NCBI RefSeq assembly: GCF_001590605.1
Contig: NZ_CP014504.1
Location: 2,108,001-2,172,000 of the forward strand
Direction of reading: 5' to 3'
Length of the DNA: 64,000 nt
DNA from: Pedobacter cryoconitis
GTDB taxonomy: Bacteria; Bacteroidota; Bacteroidia; Sphingobacteriales; Sphingobacteriaceae
In this document: piece by piece, positions 56,075-64,000 of the stretch
Layout: the number at the start of each line of letters is the position of its first letter
Numbering within the stretch: position 1 is the stretch's first letter
Position numbers and translations under genes: made by a program
The notes under the pieces: model-generated
What the model was told of the DNA's origin: nothing
Seen by the model: only the letters and a program-made list of their open reading frames with translations
Database searches by the model: none

Positions 56075-58402
56075 TTATTCCCTACCAACCTCCAACTCCA
56101 AAACCCCGCCCTTAACCAAATCTTCAAACCCAATCGACAAACCCTTCAAATCAACCCCATTAAACCTACCACTCTGGATATAAATATCACCTGGATTCTG
56201 TTGATTAACCTTAATCAGAAACTCATTCTTCCTCAACTCTTTAGGAAGTTTAATCCTTACCATATCAAACAACGGTGCCCCTACTAAAAAAGAAGGATCA
56301 GGCCCTGTCAACCCTTTTACATCAAACAGCCCTATGGAAGACAATACATACCATGCACCCAACTGCCCTTGATCCTCATCCTGACCATACCCATAACCAT
56401 GTATACCATCAGTACCATAAAATTCATTACAAATTGCCCTAACCCATTTCTGACTCAGATCCGGCCTTCCTGCATAATGAAACAACCAGGACACATGTAA
56501 ATTTGGCTGATTCCCATGATTATACAAACCCTGGATTCCTGCAAAAGCATCAATCTGTTTTCCGCCACCAAAGGAATTTTTCTGAGAAACAGTAAAAATA
56601 CTATCCAATCTACTGCTGAAAGTTTCCTTTCCAATCAAACTCACCAGTTGCTCTGGCGCCTGAGGCACATAAAATGTATACTGCCAGGCATTACCTTCCT
56701 GAAAACCTTTCCAAGCTTCGAAAGGATCAAATTTATCTAAAAATCTCCCTTCACCATCCTTAGGCCTGATGAATTTTGTGGCCGGATCATAGAGCAACTT
56801 CCAGCCCTCAGACAGTTTACTGAACTGTTCATAATCTTTTGTTTTGTGAAGAGCCTTAGCGAAAGTTGCCGCTGCAAAGGCAGAAAAAGAATATTCTAAG
56901 GTATGAGAAGCCCCAAAAGGAGAACCTTGCTTGTTTAATTCCGGGCTACCAGTCTGATCTTTTACATAAGGTGAATAGCCCTTCTTCACAAAAACGCCCA
57001 CGTCTAACTTTCCCGCACCCGGAATCCGGCTTTTAGCTTCCAACTCATTTTTTCTTACCGCTTCATACGCAAGAGGGATATCATAATTCCGGATTCCTGC
57101 ATTATAAGCTGCTGCAATCGCTAATCCCGTAAAATTCGTTCCAACACCAGATACATATTTACTAGTGGCAATACCATCACCCAGCCAACCTGCATCCTTA
57201 TAAACCAACAATTGACTTTGTACCCAGTCGTTATAATATTCCGGATAAGCAATCGCCCAGAGTTGGGTCAGGTTCCAGAAGGCACCCCAAATAGCATCCG
57301 TATTATAATGATGATATTCAGGAATACCATTTTTCAGTAATGGGATCTGCCCCACACTCCCATCATTTTTAGGATAAGCACCATTCACATCACTTGCCAG
57401 GCCTCTGCCTAAAAGCGCGTGAAAGAGTCCGGTATAAAACTTAATACGATCGTTTTCCAACCCACCTTTTACTTCAATCCTGCCTAATGCCTTATTCCAA
57501 TTTTGAATAGCATTAGCTTTTGCCTTTGCGAAGGTTAATCCTGAAGCTTCCTTTGTCAGATTAAGTTTTGCATTGTCTACCGAAGTATAAGAAAGACCTG
57601 TTTTTATTCCAATTTGCTCGCCTTTTGTTGTTTTAAATTGCAAATATATCCCTGCTCCTTTTCCCCGAATCGTCTTAAGCCCTTTAAATTGTGTACTATC
57701 CCTGAATGCACCATAAGAGGCCGGTATTTGATCAAGCACAGCATAAAAATACAGCGTCACATTTGCTGATTCCTGATACTTTTGAACATATACAGGTTTG
57801 GTAATCACATAACCCCACACATGGCCATGATCATAAGTTACTTTTGCATCGAGCACAGGCCCGCTCTCTCCCATCTTGTGACCAATATCAAAGATAACAT
57901 TGGCACTATCTGTTTCCGGAAAAGTATACTGGTGAAAACCAACTCTTTCTGTTGCAGTAAGCTCTGCTTTAATCTGGTAATCCTTTAAAATCACCCGATA
58001 ATATCCAGCGGTAGCATATTCGTCAGACTTATCAAAAGATGAGCTGTATCCCGAATTTTTCTCCTCCTTTTTACCGGGAAATGTTTTCAGCTTTCCTACT
58101 GTTGGCGCAAATACGATCCCACCAATTTGAAACTCATGGAAATTTGCAAAGCCCTCTATAGACCTATGGCGATCGTCATAACCTACAGCTTCCCATCCTG
58201 ATGGATTGCCTTCACTCCCATTCGTGCTGGGTGCTAGTTTCGCCATGCCAAAAGGAACTGCTGCAGGAGTATAGAAAAAATACCTGCTATGTGCAGAACC
58301 GATATTAGGCCTCACATATTGAGCTGGCCCACCCTCTTTTTGTGCAAAAAGTAAGGTTGCCTGAATACTAGTTAACAAGAGGAGAACAATCCTTTTCATC
58401 AT
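56075..58402 (-). CDS. Glycoside hydrolase family 92 alpha-mannosidase
   Basis: A 775-residue secreted enzyme (signal peptide to about residue 20, LLLTSIQATLLFAQ) that removes alpha-linked mannose, calcium-dependent. The first half carries GSAHSRYFFYTPAAVPFGMA and EGFANFHEFQIGG. The second half is the (alpha/alpha)6 barrel with NLTQLWAIAYPEYYNDWVQS, HASWLFHY-type residues (HVSWLFHYAGRPDLSQKWV) and the catalytic DEDQGQLGAWYVLSSIGLF. The first Met pair makes the start uncertain by one codon. It diverges from the GH3 gene. Probably degrades mannan or N-glycan side chains. Confidence 0.93.
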   Translation of the reverse strand: MMKRIVLLLLTSIQATLLFAQKEGGPAQYVRPNIGSAHSRYFFYTPAAVPFGMAKLAPSTNGSEGNPSGWEAVGYDDRHRSIEGFANFHEFQIGGIVFAPTVGKLKTFPGKKEEKNSGYSSSFDKSDEYATAGYYRVILKDYQIKAELTATERVGFHQYTFPETDSANVIFDIGHKMGESGPVLDAKVTYDHGHVWGYVITKPVYVQKYQESANVTLYFYAVLDQIPASYGAFRDSTQFKGLKTIRGKGAGIYLQFKTTKGEQIGIKTGLSYTSVDNAKLNLTKEASGLTFAKAKANAIQNWNKALGRIEVKGGLENDRIKFYTGLFHALLGRGLASDVNGAYPKNDGSVGQIPLLKNGIPEYHHYNTDAIWGAFWNLTQLWAIAYPEYYNDWVQSQLLVYKDAGWLGDGIATSKYVSGVGTNFTGLAIAAAYNAGIRNYDIPLAYEAVRKNELEAKSRIPGAGKLDVGVFVKKGYSPYVKDQTGSPELNKQGSPFGASHTLEYSFSAFAAATFAKALHKTKDYEQFSKLSEGWKLLYDPATKFIRPKDGEGRFLDKFDPFEAWKGFQEGNAWQYTFYVPQAPEQLVSLIGKETFSSRLDSIFTVSQKNSFGGGKQIDAFAGIQGLYNHGNQPNLHVSWLFHYAGRPDLSQKWVRAICNEFYGTDGIHGYGYGQDEDQGQLGAWYVLSSIGLFDVKGLTGPDPSFLVGAPLFDMVRIKLPKELRKNEFLIKVNQQNPGDIYIQSGRFNGVDLKGLSIGFEDLVKGGVLELEVGRE

Positions 58403-58459
58403 GGTTTAAGGTTTTGGGTTTATTAAACAAACAATAAATGTAAATACAAAAAGACTCAA

Positions 58460-58470
58460 ATGTACATACA
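58460..58470. promoter_or_regulatory. ATGTACATACA half of an inverted site pair (left)
   Basis: ATGTACATACA lies 58 bp upstream of the GH92 ATG. The exact reverse complement, TGTATGTACAT, lies at 58602-58612 before the GH3 gene. The core ATGTACAT is itself palindromic. Confidence 0.5.
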
Positions 58471-58601
58471 TAATTGACAAATATATTTTAAATTCTCAAC
58501 AATCCAAAACACATTCAAACAACTCATTAAACCGACAAACCTCTCATATTTCATAAAAACAATTCAATTACGCTAAGTTAATATTCAAATTTAGCTATAC
58601 T

Positions 58602-58612
58602 TGTATGTACAT
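58602..58612. promoter_or_regulatory. TGTATGTACAT half of an inverted site pair (right)
   Basis: Reverse complement of the site at 58460. It overlaps the end of a promoter-like TATACTTG (58596-58603), 17 bp upstream of the GH3 ATG, and could be a repressor operator. Confidence 0.5.
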
Positions 58613-58628
58613 ATATTTAGAAATCAAC

Positions 58629-60971
58629 ATGACGAACAGACTTACCCTATTAGCCTGCTGTGCTTTTCTTTCCTTACCTATTAGTTCCTATTGCCAACAA
58701 CCGCTTTACAAAGACGCCAGTCAATCTATAGCGCTGAGAACTCAGGATTTAATCCAAAGAATGACACTCAAAGAGAAAATAGGTCAACTTTTAAGTCCGC
58801 TGGGATGGGAAATGTATGAACGACAAGGAAATGGGGTTAAAGTATCTCAAAAATTTAAAGACATCGTTGCCGAAAAACAAATTGGGATGCTCTGGGCAAC
58901 ATTCAGAGCAGATCCATGGACACAAAAAACATTAAAAAACGGTCTTAATCCTGAAATGGCAGCAGAAGCAGCAAATGAATTACAAAGATATATGCTAAAA
59001 AATACGCGCCTTGGTATTCCGATATTTCTGGCAGAAGAAGCACCTCATGGCCACATGGCAATTGGTACAACTGTATTTCCAACCGGCATTGGTCAGGCTT
59101 CTACCTGGAACCCGTCGTTATTAGAAAAGATGTCAGCAGGTGTAGCTAAAGAAGTGCGTTTGCAAGGAGCCCATATCAGCTATGGCCCTGTGTTGGATTT
59201 ATCACGTGATCCCCGCTGGTCTCGTGTGGAAGAAAGTTATGGTGAAGATCCTGTACTAACAGGTACGCTTGCTGCTGCTATCATCAAAGGTACCGGGGGA
59301 GGAAAGCTTTCTGATCCTTATAGCACAATAGCTACACTCAAACATTTTGTAGCCTATGCAATTCCTGAAGGAGGGCATAATGGAGCAGCTGCAAGTGTTG
59401 GTGAACGGGAACTTCGTGAATATTACCTCCCTCCTTTCAGGTCAGCTGTAAATGCCGGAGCCAAATCAATTATGGCCGCTTATAATTCCATAGATGGTAT
59501 CCCCTGTAGTTCCAATAGTTTCTTATTGACTGATATTTTGATTAAAGAATGGGGATTTAAAGGTTTTACAGTATCGGATTTAGGAAGTATAGAGGGGATA
59601 AAAGGAAGTCACCGAATTGCGCGGGATTACACTGAAGCTGCTGTACTGGCAATCAAAGCAGGTTTAGATGCGGATCTCGGAGGGAATGCTTACCCCAACC
59701 TGGTCGCTGCTGTTGAAAAAGGGACAATCGAAGAACGTTTTATTGATACTGCAGTATCCAGAATACTCCGTTTAAAGTTCGAAATGGGTTTATTTGAACA
59801 TCCTTTTGTAAACCCTCAAAAAGCTAAAACGGAAATTAATACGCAAGAACAAATCTTGCTTTCCAGGCAGGTTGCCAAAGAATCTATCATCCTGTTGGAA
59901 AATAAAAATAACATTCTCCCTTTAAAAAAGGGAATCAAATTGGCTGTGGTAGGCCCTAATGCGGACAATGTATACAATATGTTAGGTGATTACACAGCTC
60001 CACAAGCCCAGGGAAATGTGATCACTATAGTACAAGGGCTTCGTGCTAAATTAGCTGCTGCGCAAGTAAGCTATGTTAAAGGATGTGCCATTCGTGACAC
60101 TATACAAAACACCATTCCTGAGGCAATTGTTGCCGCACAACAAGCAGATGTGGTTATCGCAGTAGTAGGTGGATCAAGCGCCCGGGATTTCAAAACAGAA
60201 TACGCAAAAACAGGAGCCGCAATTGCAACAGATCAAACCATCGGAGATATGGAGAGTGGTGAAGGATTCGACCGCTCAACGCTCGGCCTTTTAGGTAAAC
60301 AAATGGATTTATTAAAGGCCTTAAAAAAGACAGGTAAACCTCTTATTGTCATTTATATACAAGGACGGCCACTAGACATGAACTGGGCTGCTGAAAATGC
60401 GGATGCATTACTTTGTGCCTGGTATCCTGGCCAGCAGGGCGGCTCAGCAGTTGCAGATGTCTTATTTGGAGATTATAATCCCGCCGGCAGACTTCCAATC
60501 TCCGTTCCCAGAAGTGTCGGACAAATCCCCATTCACTACAACAGAAAAAGCCCGCTTGACCATCGTTATGTTGAAGAAGAGGCTACTCCGCGTTATGCTT
60601 TTGGTTACGGCAAAAGCTATACGACTTTCGCTTATCATGAGCTGAATATCAGTAAAGAAACTTCTAAAAGTACTTATCGGGTCTCATTTACCTTAGAAAA
60701 TACAGGATCATATGATGGAGACGAAGTAGTCCAGCTTTACTTGAAAAACCAATTTGCTTCAACTGCTCAGCCTATCAGGCAATTGAAACATTTTGAACGG
60801 GTTAATCTCAAAGCGGGTGCATCAAAACGTATAGAATTTATCATAACAGCTGATGACTTATCGGTCATTAATATGGATATGAAAAAAGTATTTGAATCCC
60901 GAAGCACATTCACCATCATGATCGGATCATCTTCCGATAAAATCCAATTGCAAAAAGAATTGGAAATTTAA
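58629..60971 (+). CDS. bglX-like: Glycoside hydrolase family 3 beta-glucosidase-like enzyme
   Basis: A 780-residue periplasmic GH3 enzyme that removes beta-linked sugars (typically glucose or xylose) from oligosaccharides. The ATG at 58629 is used because it begins the signal peptide (LLACCAFLSLPISSYC). Domains: N-terminal (beta/alpha)8 barrel, residues 25-380, with nucleophile Asp317 in FTVSDLGS; second alpha/beta domain with acid/base Glu in DMESGEGFDRSTLGL (about 548); C-terminal fibronectin-type domain (from about 655). Part of a GH92-GH3-esterase set. A second broken copy of its tail lies at 62458. Confidence 0.93.
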   Translation: MTNRLTLLACCAFLSLPISSYCQQPLYKDASQSIALRTQDLIQRMTLKEKIGQLLSPLGWEMYERQGNGVKVSQKFKDIVAEKQIGMLWATFRADPWTQKTLKNGLNPEMAAEAANELQRYMLKNTRLGIPIFLAEEAPHGHMAIGTTVFPTGIGQASTWNPSLLEKMSAGVAKEVRLQGAHISYGPVLDLSRDPRWSRVEESYGEDPVLTGTLAAAIIKGTGGGKLSDPYSTIATLKHFVAYAIPEGGHNGAAASVGERELREYYLPPFRSAVNAGAKSIMAAYNSIDGIPCSSNSFLLTDILIKEWGFKGFTVSDLGSIEGIKGSHRIARDYTEAAVLAIKAGLDADLGGNAYPNLVAAVEKGTIEERFIDTAVSRILRLKFEMGLFEHPFVNPQKAKTEINTQEQILLSRQVAKESIILLENKNNILPLKKGIKLAVVGPNADNVYNMLGDYTAPQAQGNVITIVQGLRAKLAAAQVSYVKGCAIRDTIQNTIPEAIVAAQQADVVIAVVGGSSARDFKTEYAKTGAAIATDQTIGDMESGEGFDRSTLGLLGKQMDLLKALKKTGKPLIVIYIQGRPLDMNWAAENADALLCAWYPGQQGGSAVADVLFGDYNPAGRLPISVPRSVGQIPIHYNRKSPLDHRYVEEEATPRYAFGYGKSYTTFAYHELNISKETSKSTYRVSFTLENTGSYDGDEVVQLYLKNQFASTAQPIRQLKHFERVNLKAGASKRIEFIITADDLSVINMDMKKVFESRSTFTIMIGSSSDKIQLQKELEI

Positions 60972-61150
60972 TTAAACAAGAGAATTGTTTTTTCAGCTTT
61001 AGGATGGAACAGTAGTTGGGGCACTGAAATATCCGATAGTTAACATTATAGAAAAAAAAGGTAATATTACCAATAGAATAGAGTAGCTTGGGGAAAATGA
61101 AAGGTATATATCTATCTGGATTTTGATAATAAAATGAGATCGGCTATAAA

Positions 61151-62329
61151 ATGAAAGTTATGAAATATATCAGTATGCTACTCCTTAGCTTCTTTGCGTT
61201 CAATGGTTACGCGCAGGAGAACCTTAATTTTGGCAAACAAAAGGAGATTATCTCTCCAGAGGTCCATGAAAATGGCACGGTTACTTTCCGGTTAAAAGCA
61301 CCTGCTGCCAGAAAGGTAGAAGTGCAGGGAGATTTTCAACCCGCTGGCAGTAATAGCGCTGGTACTGATCGTATGGTCTTAAACGCAGATAGTGTCTGGA
61401 CTTTTACAACTAAAGTTCTACCCTCAGAATTATATAGCTATTCCTTTATAGTCGATGGATTAAAAATACGTGATCCCAATAATGTTTATCTTATCAGAGA
61501 TGTAGCTTCTGTTGTAAATGTATTTCTTGTTGGTAAAGGCATTGCAGATTTATACAAGGTCACAGATGTTCCCCATGGAACGGTTTCCAAGCGCTGGTAT
61601 AACTCAGATGGATTAAAAATGTCCCGTAGATTAACTGTTTATACACCTCCTGGCTACGAGTCGACTAAAGAAAATTATCCGGTACTCTACCTTTTACATG
61701 GTGTAGGTGGTGATGAAGAAGCGTGGATGCAGCTTGGCCGGGCTTCACAGATATTAGATAATCTTATAGCCACAAAAAAAGTAAAACCTATGATCGTTGT
61801 AATCACTAACGGACATACCATTAACAGCGCTGCTCCAGGTGAATCGAGTAAAGGTATGTATAAACCCGTTATGATGACACCAGACGTATTTAATGGTGAT
61901 ATGGAACAGTATTTCCCTGAAATAATTAAATTTACGGAAAGCAATTACCGTATTAAAAAGGATAAAGCCAACAGGGCTATAGCTGGCCTTTCAATGGGTG
62001 GTTTCCACTCGCTTTACATCTCGGCAAACTATCCCAATACTTTTGCTTATGTAGGTCTTTTTTCTCCGGCAATTTTACCTCCTTCAAACAATCAGCAACC
62101 AATCTATCAGCAACTTGACAAAAAACTTAGCATACAAGCGAAAAATGGCTTTAAACTTTACTGGATAGCTATTGGCAAAAAAGATTTTTTGTTTAAAAAC
62201 GTAGAGACTTACCGTAAAAAATTAGATACCATCCCTTTAAAATACGATTACGTAGAAAGCGAGGGCGGACACACCTGGTCTAACTGGAGAGCTTACTTAA
62301 CAGAATTCTTACCTTTACTTTTTAATTAA
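61151..62329 (+). CDS. CE1-type esterase with N-terminal E-set domain
   Basis: A 392-residue secreted esterase (signal peptide to about residue 20, FFAFNGYAQ). The N-terminal domain (about 35-125) resembles the E-set/CBM48-like fold (VTFRLKAPAARKVEVQGDFQ). The catalytic domain has LYLLHGVGGDEEAWMQLGRA, Ser nucleophile in GLSMGGFHSLY (about residue 278), and His in GGHTWSNWR (about 376). Members remove ferulate, acetate or similar esters from plant polysaccharide side chains or act as enterochelin-like esterases. Its place after GH3 suggests hemicellulose processing. Two ATGs (61151 and 61160) are possible starts. Confidence 0.9.
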   Translation: MKVMKYISMLLLSFFAFNGYAQENLNFGKQKEIISPEVHENGTVTFRLKAPAARKVEVQGDFQPAGSNSAGTDRMVLNADSVWTFTTKVLPSELYSYSFIVDGLKIRDPNNVYLIRDVASVVNVFLVGKGIADLYKVTDVPHGTVSKRWYNSDGLKMSRRLTVYTPPGYESTKENYPVLYLLHGVGGDEEAWMQLGRASQILDNLIATKKVKPMIVVITNGHTINSAAPGESSKGMYKPVMMTPDVFNGDMEQYFPEIIKFTESNYRIKKDKANRAIAGLSMGGFHSLYISANYPNTFAYVGLFSPAILPPSNNQQPIYQQLDKKLSIQAKNGFKLYWIAIGKKDFLFKNVETYRKKLDTIPLKYDYVESEGGHTWSNWRAYLTEFLPLLFN

Positions 62330-62457
62330 ATTTCCGGAAATTCTACAATAGAATAATCTTTAACAAAAGACATAGAAGCCGGAAATAATAATCCCTTTTC
62401 CTGAACAGTTCATTTGGCAATTAATTTGTTATCCTCAGGTAATACCTGTTTGGGTTT

Positions 62458-62590
62458 GTGTAGAATTTATCGGAATAGCTGATGACTTACTGGTCATTAA
62501 TATGGATATGAAAATTATTTGAATCCCGCAGCACATTCACCATCATGATCGGATCTGCGTCAGCTAAAATCCAATTACAAAAGAACCAGA
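62458..62590 (+). pseudogene. Remnant of a second GH3 C-terminus
   Basis: This stretch is nearly identical to about 60832-60960, the tail of the intact GH3 gene (GCTGATGACTTA, GGTCATTAATATGGATATGA, CACATTCACCATCATGATCG). Small deletions put it out of frame. It shows that a second GH3 copy was once present downstream of the esterase, or that a recombination left a tail behind. Confidence 0.85.
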
Positions 62591-62636
62591 CAAATCATTT
62601 AACTTTATGAAATAATTTTCAGATCAGATAAAATAC

Positions 62637-63366
62637 ATGGATACAAAAGGAACAACTTTACAATTATTAGGACACGCCACTTTTAAAATTATAAGGCCTG
62701 ATTATTATTATTGATCCATGGCTAATTAATAATCCATACATCCCTGCTGATTTAGCAAAACAAGACAATATTGAGCTGATTCTAATTACTCATGGCCATG
62801 AAGATCATTTAGATATCCGTTTTAAGGAAATCCTGGATGCTACAAATCCAACCATAATTGCCAACAATATTTGCAGGTGGCATTTAATAGCACAAGGGAT
62901 AGATGAAACCCTATTTGAGCCCATGAATTTAGGTGGGACATTATCACTATTTGATATCGAAGTAACTATGGTCAATGCTTTTCACCATTCCCATATATAC
63001 GTTACTGATAAGACAATTACTTCACCACATGCTGCTAACGGTTTTATTATCAAAATGTCTGATGATACTACAATATATTTTGCTGGTGATACCTGCATTT
63101 TTGGTGATATGAAACTCATTTCTGAGATATATAAACCAAATATTGCGGTACTTCCTATTGGGAACCGTTCTATGATGGGGCCTTTAGAAGCCTCACATGC
63201 TGTAAAATTACTAGATGTCAAACACGTAATTCCTTTTCATTACGGAACATTTGCAGGCTTTACCCAAACACCGGATGAATTTATAGCGCTTACAAAAAAC
63301 TATATCAATACCGAAATCCATATAATGAACGCAGGGAACACTATCATCTGTACAGAACTTGACTAA
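62637..63366 (+). pseudogene. Metallo-beta-lactamase-fold hydrolase (UPF0173-like), frameshifted near its start
   Basis: The ATG at 62637 opens MDTKGTTLQLLGHATFKII, then the frame must change between about 62680 and 62695 to continue GLIIIIDPWLINNPYIPADL. From there the sequence is intact: ITHGHEDHLDI (metal ligands HxHxDH), NAFHHSHIY, IYFAGDTCIFGDMKL and the end KHVIPFHYGTFAGF. All metal-binding residues of the UPF0173-type MBL fold are present. As it stands the first 19 codons are out of frame, so the product would be truncated, unless the shift is a sequencing error or a programmed event. Confidence 0.85.
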
Positions 63367-63372
63367 GGATTA

Positions 63373-63414
63373 AAAACAAATCAACATTTACAGGCGTAAA
63401 TGTTGATTTGTTTT
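63373..63414 (+). terminator. Terminator after the MBL-fold gene
   Basis: AAAACAAATCAACATTTA (63373-63390) pairs perfectly with TAAATGTTGATTTGTTTT (63397-63414), 18 of 18, loop CAGGCG, followed by CTAACC. Confidence 0.8.
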
Positions 63415-63520
63415 CTAACCATAATATGCTCTTAATCATAACATTGCAGGCTTTACCCGCCCTTTACAAATAAAAACTACAAAATCTATAGATTTAATCT
63501 TTTTAAAGAAAAAAGAATCC

Positions 63521-63528
63521 TATATTCG
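63521..63528 (+). promoter_or_regulatory. Promoter-like TATATTCG before the Cys-rich small ORF
   Basis: One mismatch to the Bacteroidota -7 element TAnnTTTG, 24 bp before the small ORF's ATG. The distance would give a transcript start about 15 bases before the ORF, as for leader peptides. The matching -33 element is weak. Confidence 0.4.
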
Positions 63529-63551
63529 TGTAATCAAAATAAATCTTTACA

Positions 63552-63635
63552 ATGAAAACAGATTTACATTTTATAAAAATGAAAAGAAAAACAGTTAAAG
63601 AAGGAATCCTCTTTCTATCAAACTGTTGCTGTTGA
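63552..63635 (+). CDS. Tiny ORF of 27 aa ending Cys-Cys-Cys, candidate leader peptide
   Basis: ATG at 63552, basic product rich in Lys, ending LSNCCC and TGA at 63635, 131 bp before the SusC-like gene and on the same strand. No other signal peptide or family is visible. Leader peptides that end in several identical residues work by ribosome stalling when the matching tRNA is scarce. A short dyad (TCAGT AATC ACTGA, about 63641-63656) follows. It could instead be a random ORF. Confidence 0.45.
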   Translation: MKTDLHFIKMKRKTVKEGILFLSNCCC

Positions 63636-63766
63636 TTCTGTTCAGTAATCACTGATTATAACTAAAACACCTCCAAACATCATATTTTGAAACCTGGCCG
63701 GATGCTAAAAACATCCTCATGGCTTTGCTATGCAATAATCACCCAAAACCATTGAATTTTAACATT
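63636..63766. other. Leader-like region before the SusC-like gene
   Basis: No further ORF. The dyads TCAGT/ACTGA (63641-63656) and GGATG/CATCC (63700-63716) are weak. It is probably the 5' untranslated region of the SusC-like gene. Confidence 0.4.
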
Positions 63767-64000
63767 ATGAAGAAACATTTACTCATCATCCTTTCACTCT
63801 TGCTAACGGCAAATTTTGTCTTTGCCCAAAGTGCGATAACGGGCGTTATAAAAAGTAGTAACGGCGTTCCAGTACCACATGCTACACTATTGATCAGAGG
63901 GACCAAGAATTCTGCAACTGCTGATGCAGATGGCAAGTTCAGTATTGATTCAAAGCAAGAACTTCCATTTTACTTGCGTGTGAGCTCAGTTGGTTACAAA
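63767..64000 (+). CDS. SusC/RagA-type TonB-linked outer-membrane protein (5' end only)
   Basis: The first 78 codons of a receptor that continues past the window end. Signal peptide (HLLIILSLLLTANFVFAQ), then a carboxypeptidase-regulatory-like domain (GVIKSSNGVPVPHATLLIRG to SSVGYK). SusC-type proteins import oligosaccharides or peptides through the outer membrane together with a SusD partner, which would lie to the right. The neighbouring GH92/GH3/esterase genes suggest a glycan substrate, but that is only a guess. Confidence 0.85.
   Translation, partial: MKKHLLIILSLLLTANFVFAQSAITGVIKSSNGVPVPHATLLIRGTKNSATADADGKFSIDSKQELPFYLRVSSVGYK

Noticed and set aside
63552-63635. Cys-rich small ORF as a modified-peptide precursor
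   Set aside because: No maturase, transporter or longer core region is adjacent, and the ORF ends directly after the Cys triplet, which fits a leader peptide better.

Overview
The window looks like chromosome from a Bacteroidota bacterium of the Sphingobacteriaceae (Pedobacter-like). Supporting signs are low GC, a SusC/RagA-type TonB-linked receptor with a carboxypeptidase-regulatory-like N-terminus, two OMP-barrel receptors of the Bacteroidota type, DUF4385, an M57 HEIGH protease, many PAS proteins carrying the 'QSHxVR' form of the H-box, AT-rich promoters of the TAnnTTTG type and very few Shine-Dalgarno sequences. The genus is inferred from protein style only; there is no rRNA here.

Layout. 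1-2148: multi-PAS histidine kinase, cut by the window edge. 2433-5336: AraC regulator, NmrA-type reductase and a second AraC type. 5509-7051: two secreted proteins around a 32-bp perfect hairpin. 7238-10674: a LodB/LodA-like pair (quinoprotein amino-acid oxidase and its flavoprotein). 11297-14172: acidic protein, Hsp20, YihY/BrkB and a PAS protein. 14264-18107: FkbM methyltransferase, decayed prophage tail debris, an acyltransferase, a truncated thioesterase and a regulator fragment. 18231-24026: complete RND efflux operon. 24221-28916: membrane protein, MarR fragment, PAS histidine kinase and a PAS protein without an ATPase domain. 28933-32378: DUF4385, a collagen-like secreted protein and a VOC-MFS fusion pseudogene. 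32593-34606: two SDRs diverging from an HxlR regulator across a palindromic operator. 34651-37886: methyltransferase fragment, PAS protein, lipoprotein and a VanX-type dipeptidase. 37900-43658: a dense cluster of NAD(P)-dependent reductases and AraC regulators. 43789-46867: signal peptidase I, OmpW and an M57 protease. 47019-55199: ABC exporter remnant, two TonB-type receptors around a MauE/DoxX protein, and a two-component system preceded by three GTTAA repeats at 11-bp spacing. 55333-55422: tRNA-Ser(UGA) and palindromic debris. 56075-62329: GH92, GH3 and a CE1-type esterase for glycan breakdown. 62458-64000: GH3 tail remnant, frameshifted metallo-beta-lactamase-fold gene, a tiny ORF ending Cys-Cys-Cys, and the start of a SusC-like receptor.

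How the genes fit together. The dominant themes are redox/xenobiotic response (three AraC regulators of one family, each directly downstream of an NAD(P)-oxidoreductase; HxlR with SDRs; an RND pump with regulator relics), environmental sensing through PAS proteins, and glycan degradation at the right end. Decayed genes are frequent, which suggests an accessory, rearranging stretch of chromosome.

The most notable candidates are the LodA/LodB-like operon, three PAS proteins that end in a lone DHp-like helical hairpin, the Cys-Cys-Cys leader ORF before the SusC-like gene, the 11-bp-phased repeats before the two-component genes, and the prophage scar that ends in an acyltransferase abutting a truncated thioesterase. 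I did not find a clearly new multi-gene defence or biosynthetic system. All family assignments come from reading motifs by eye, without a database search.
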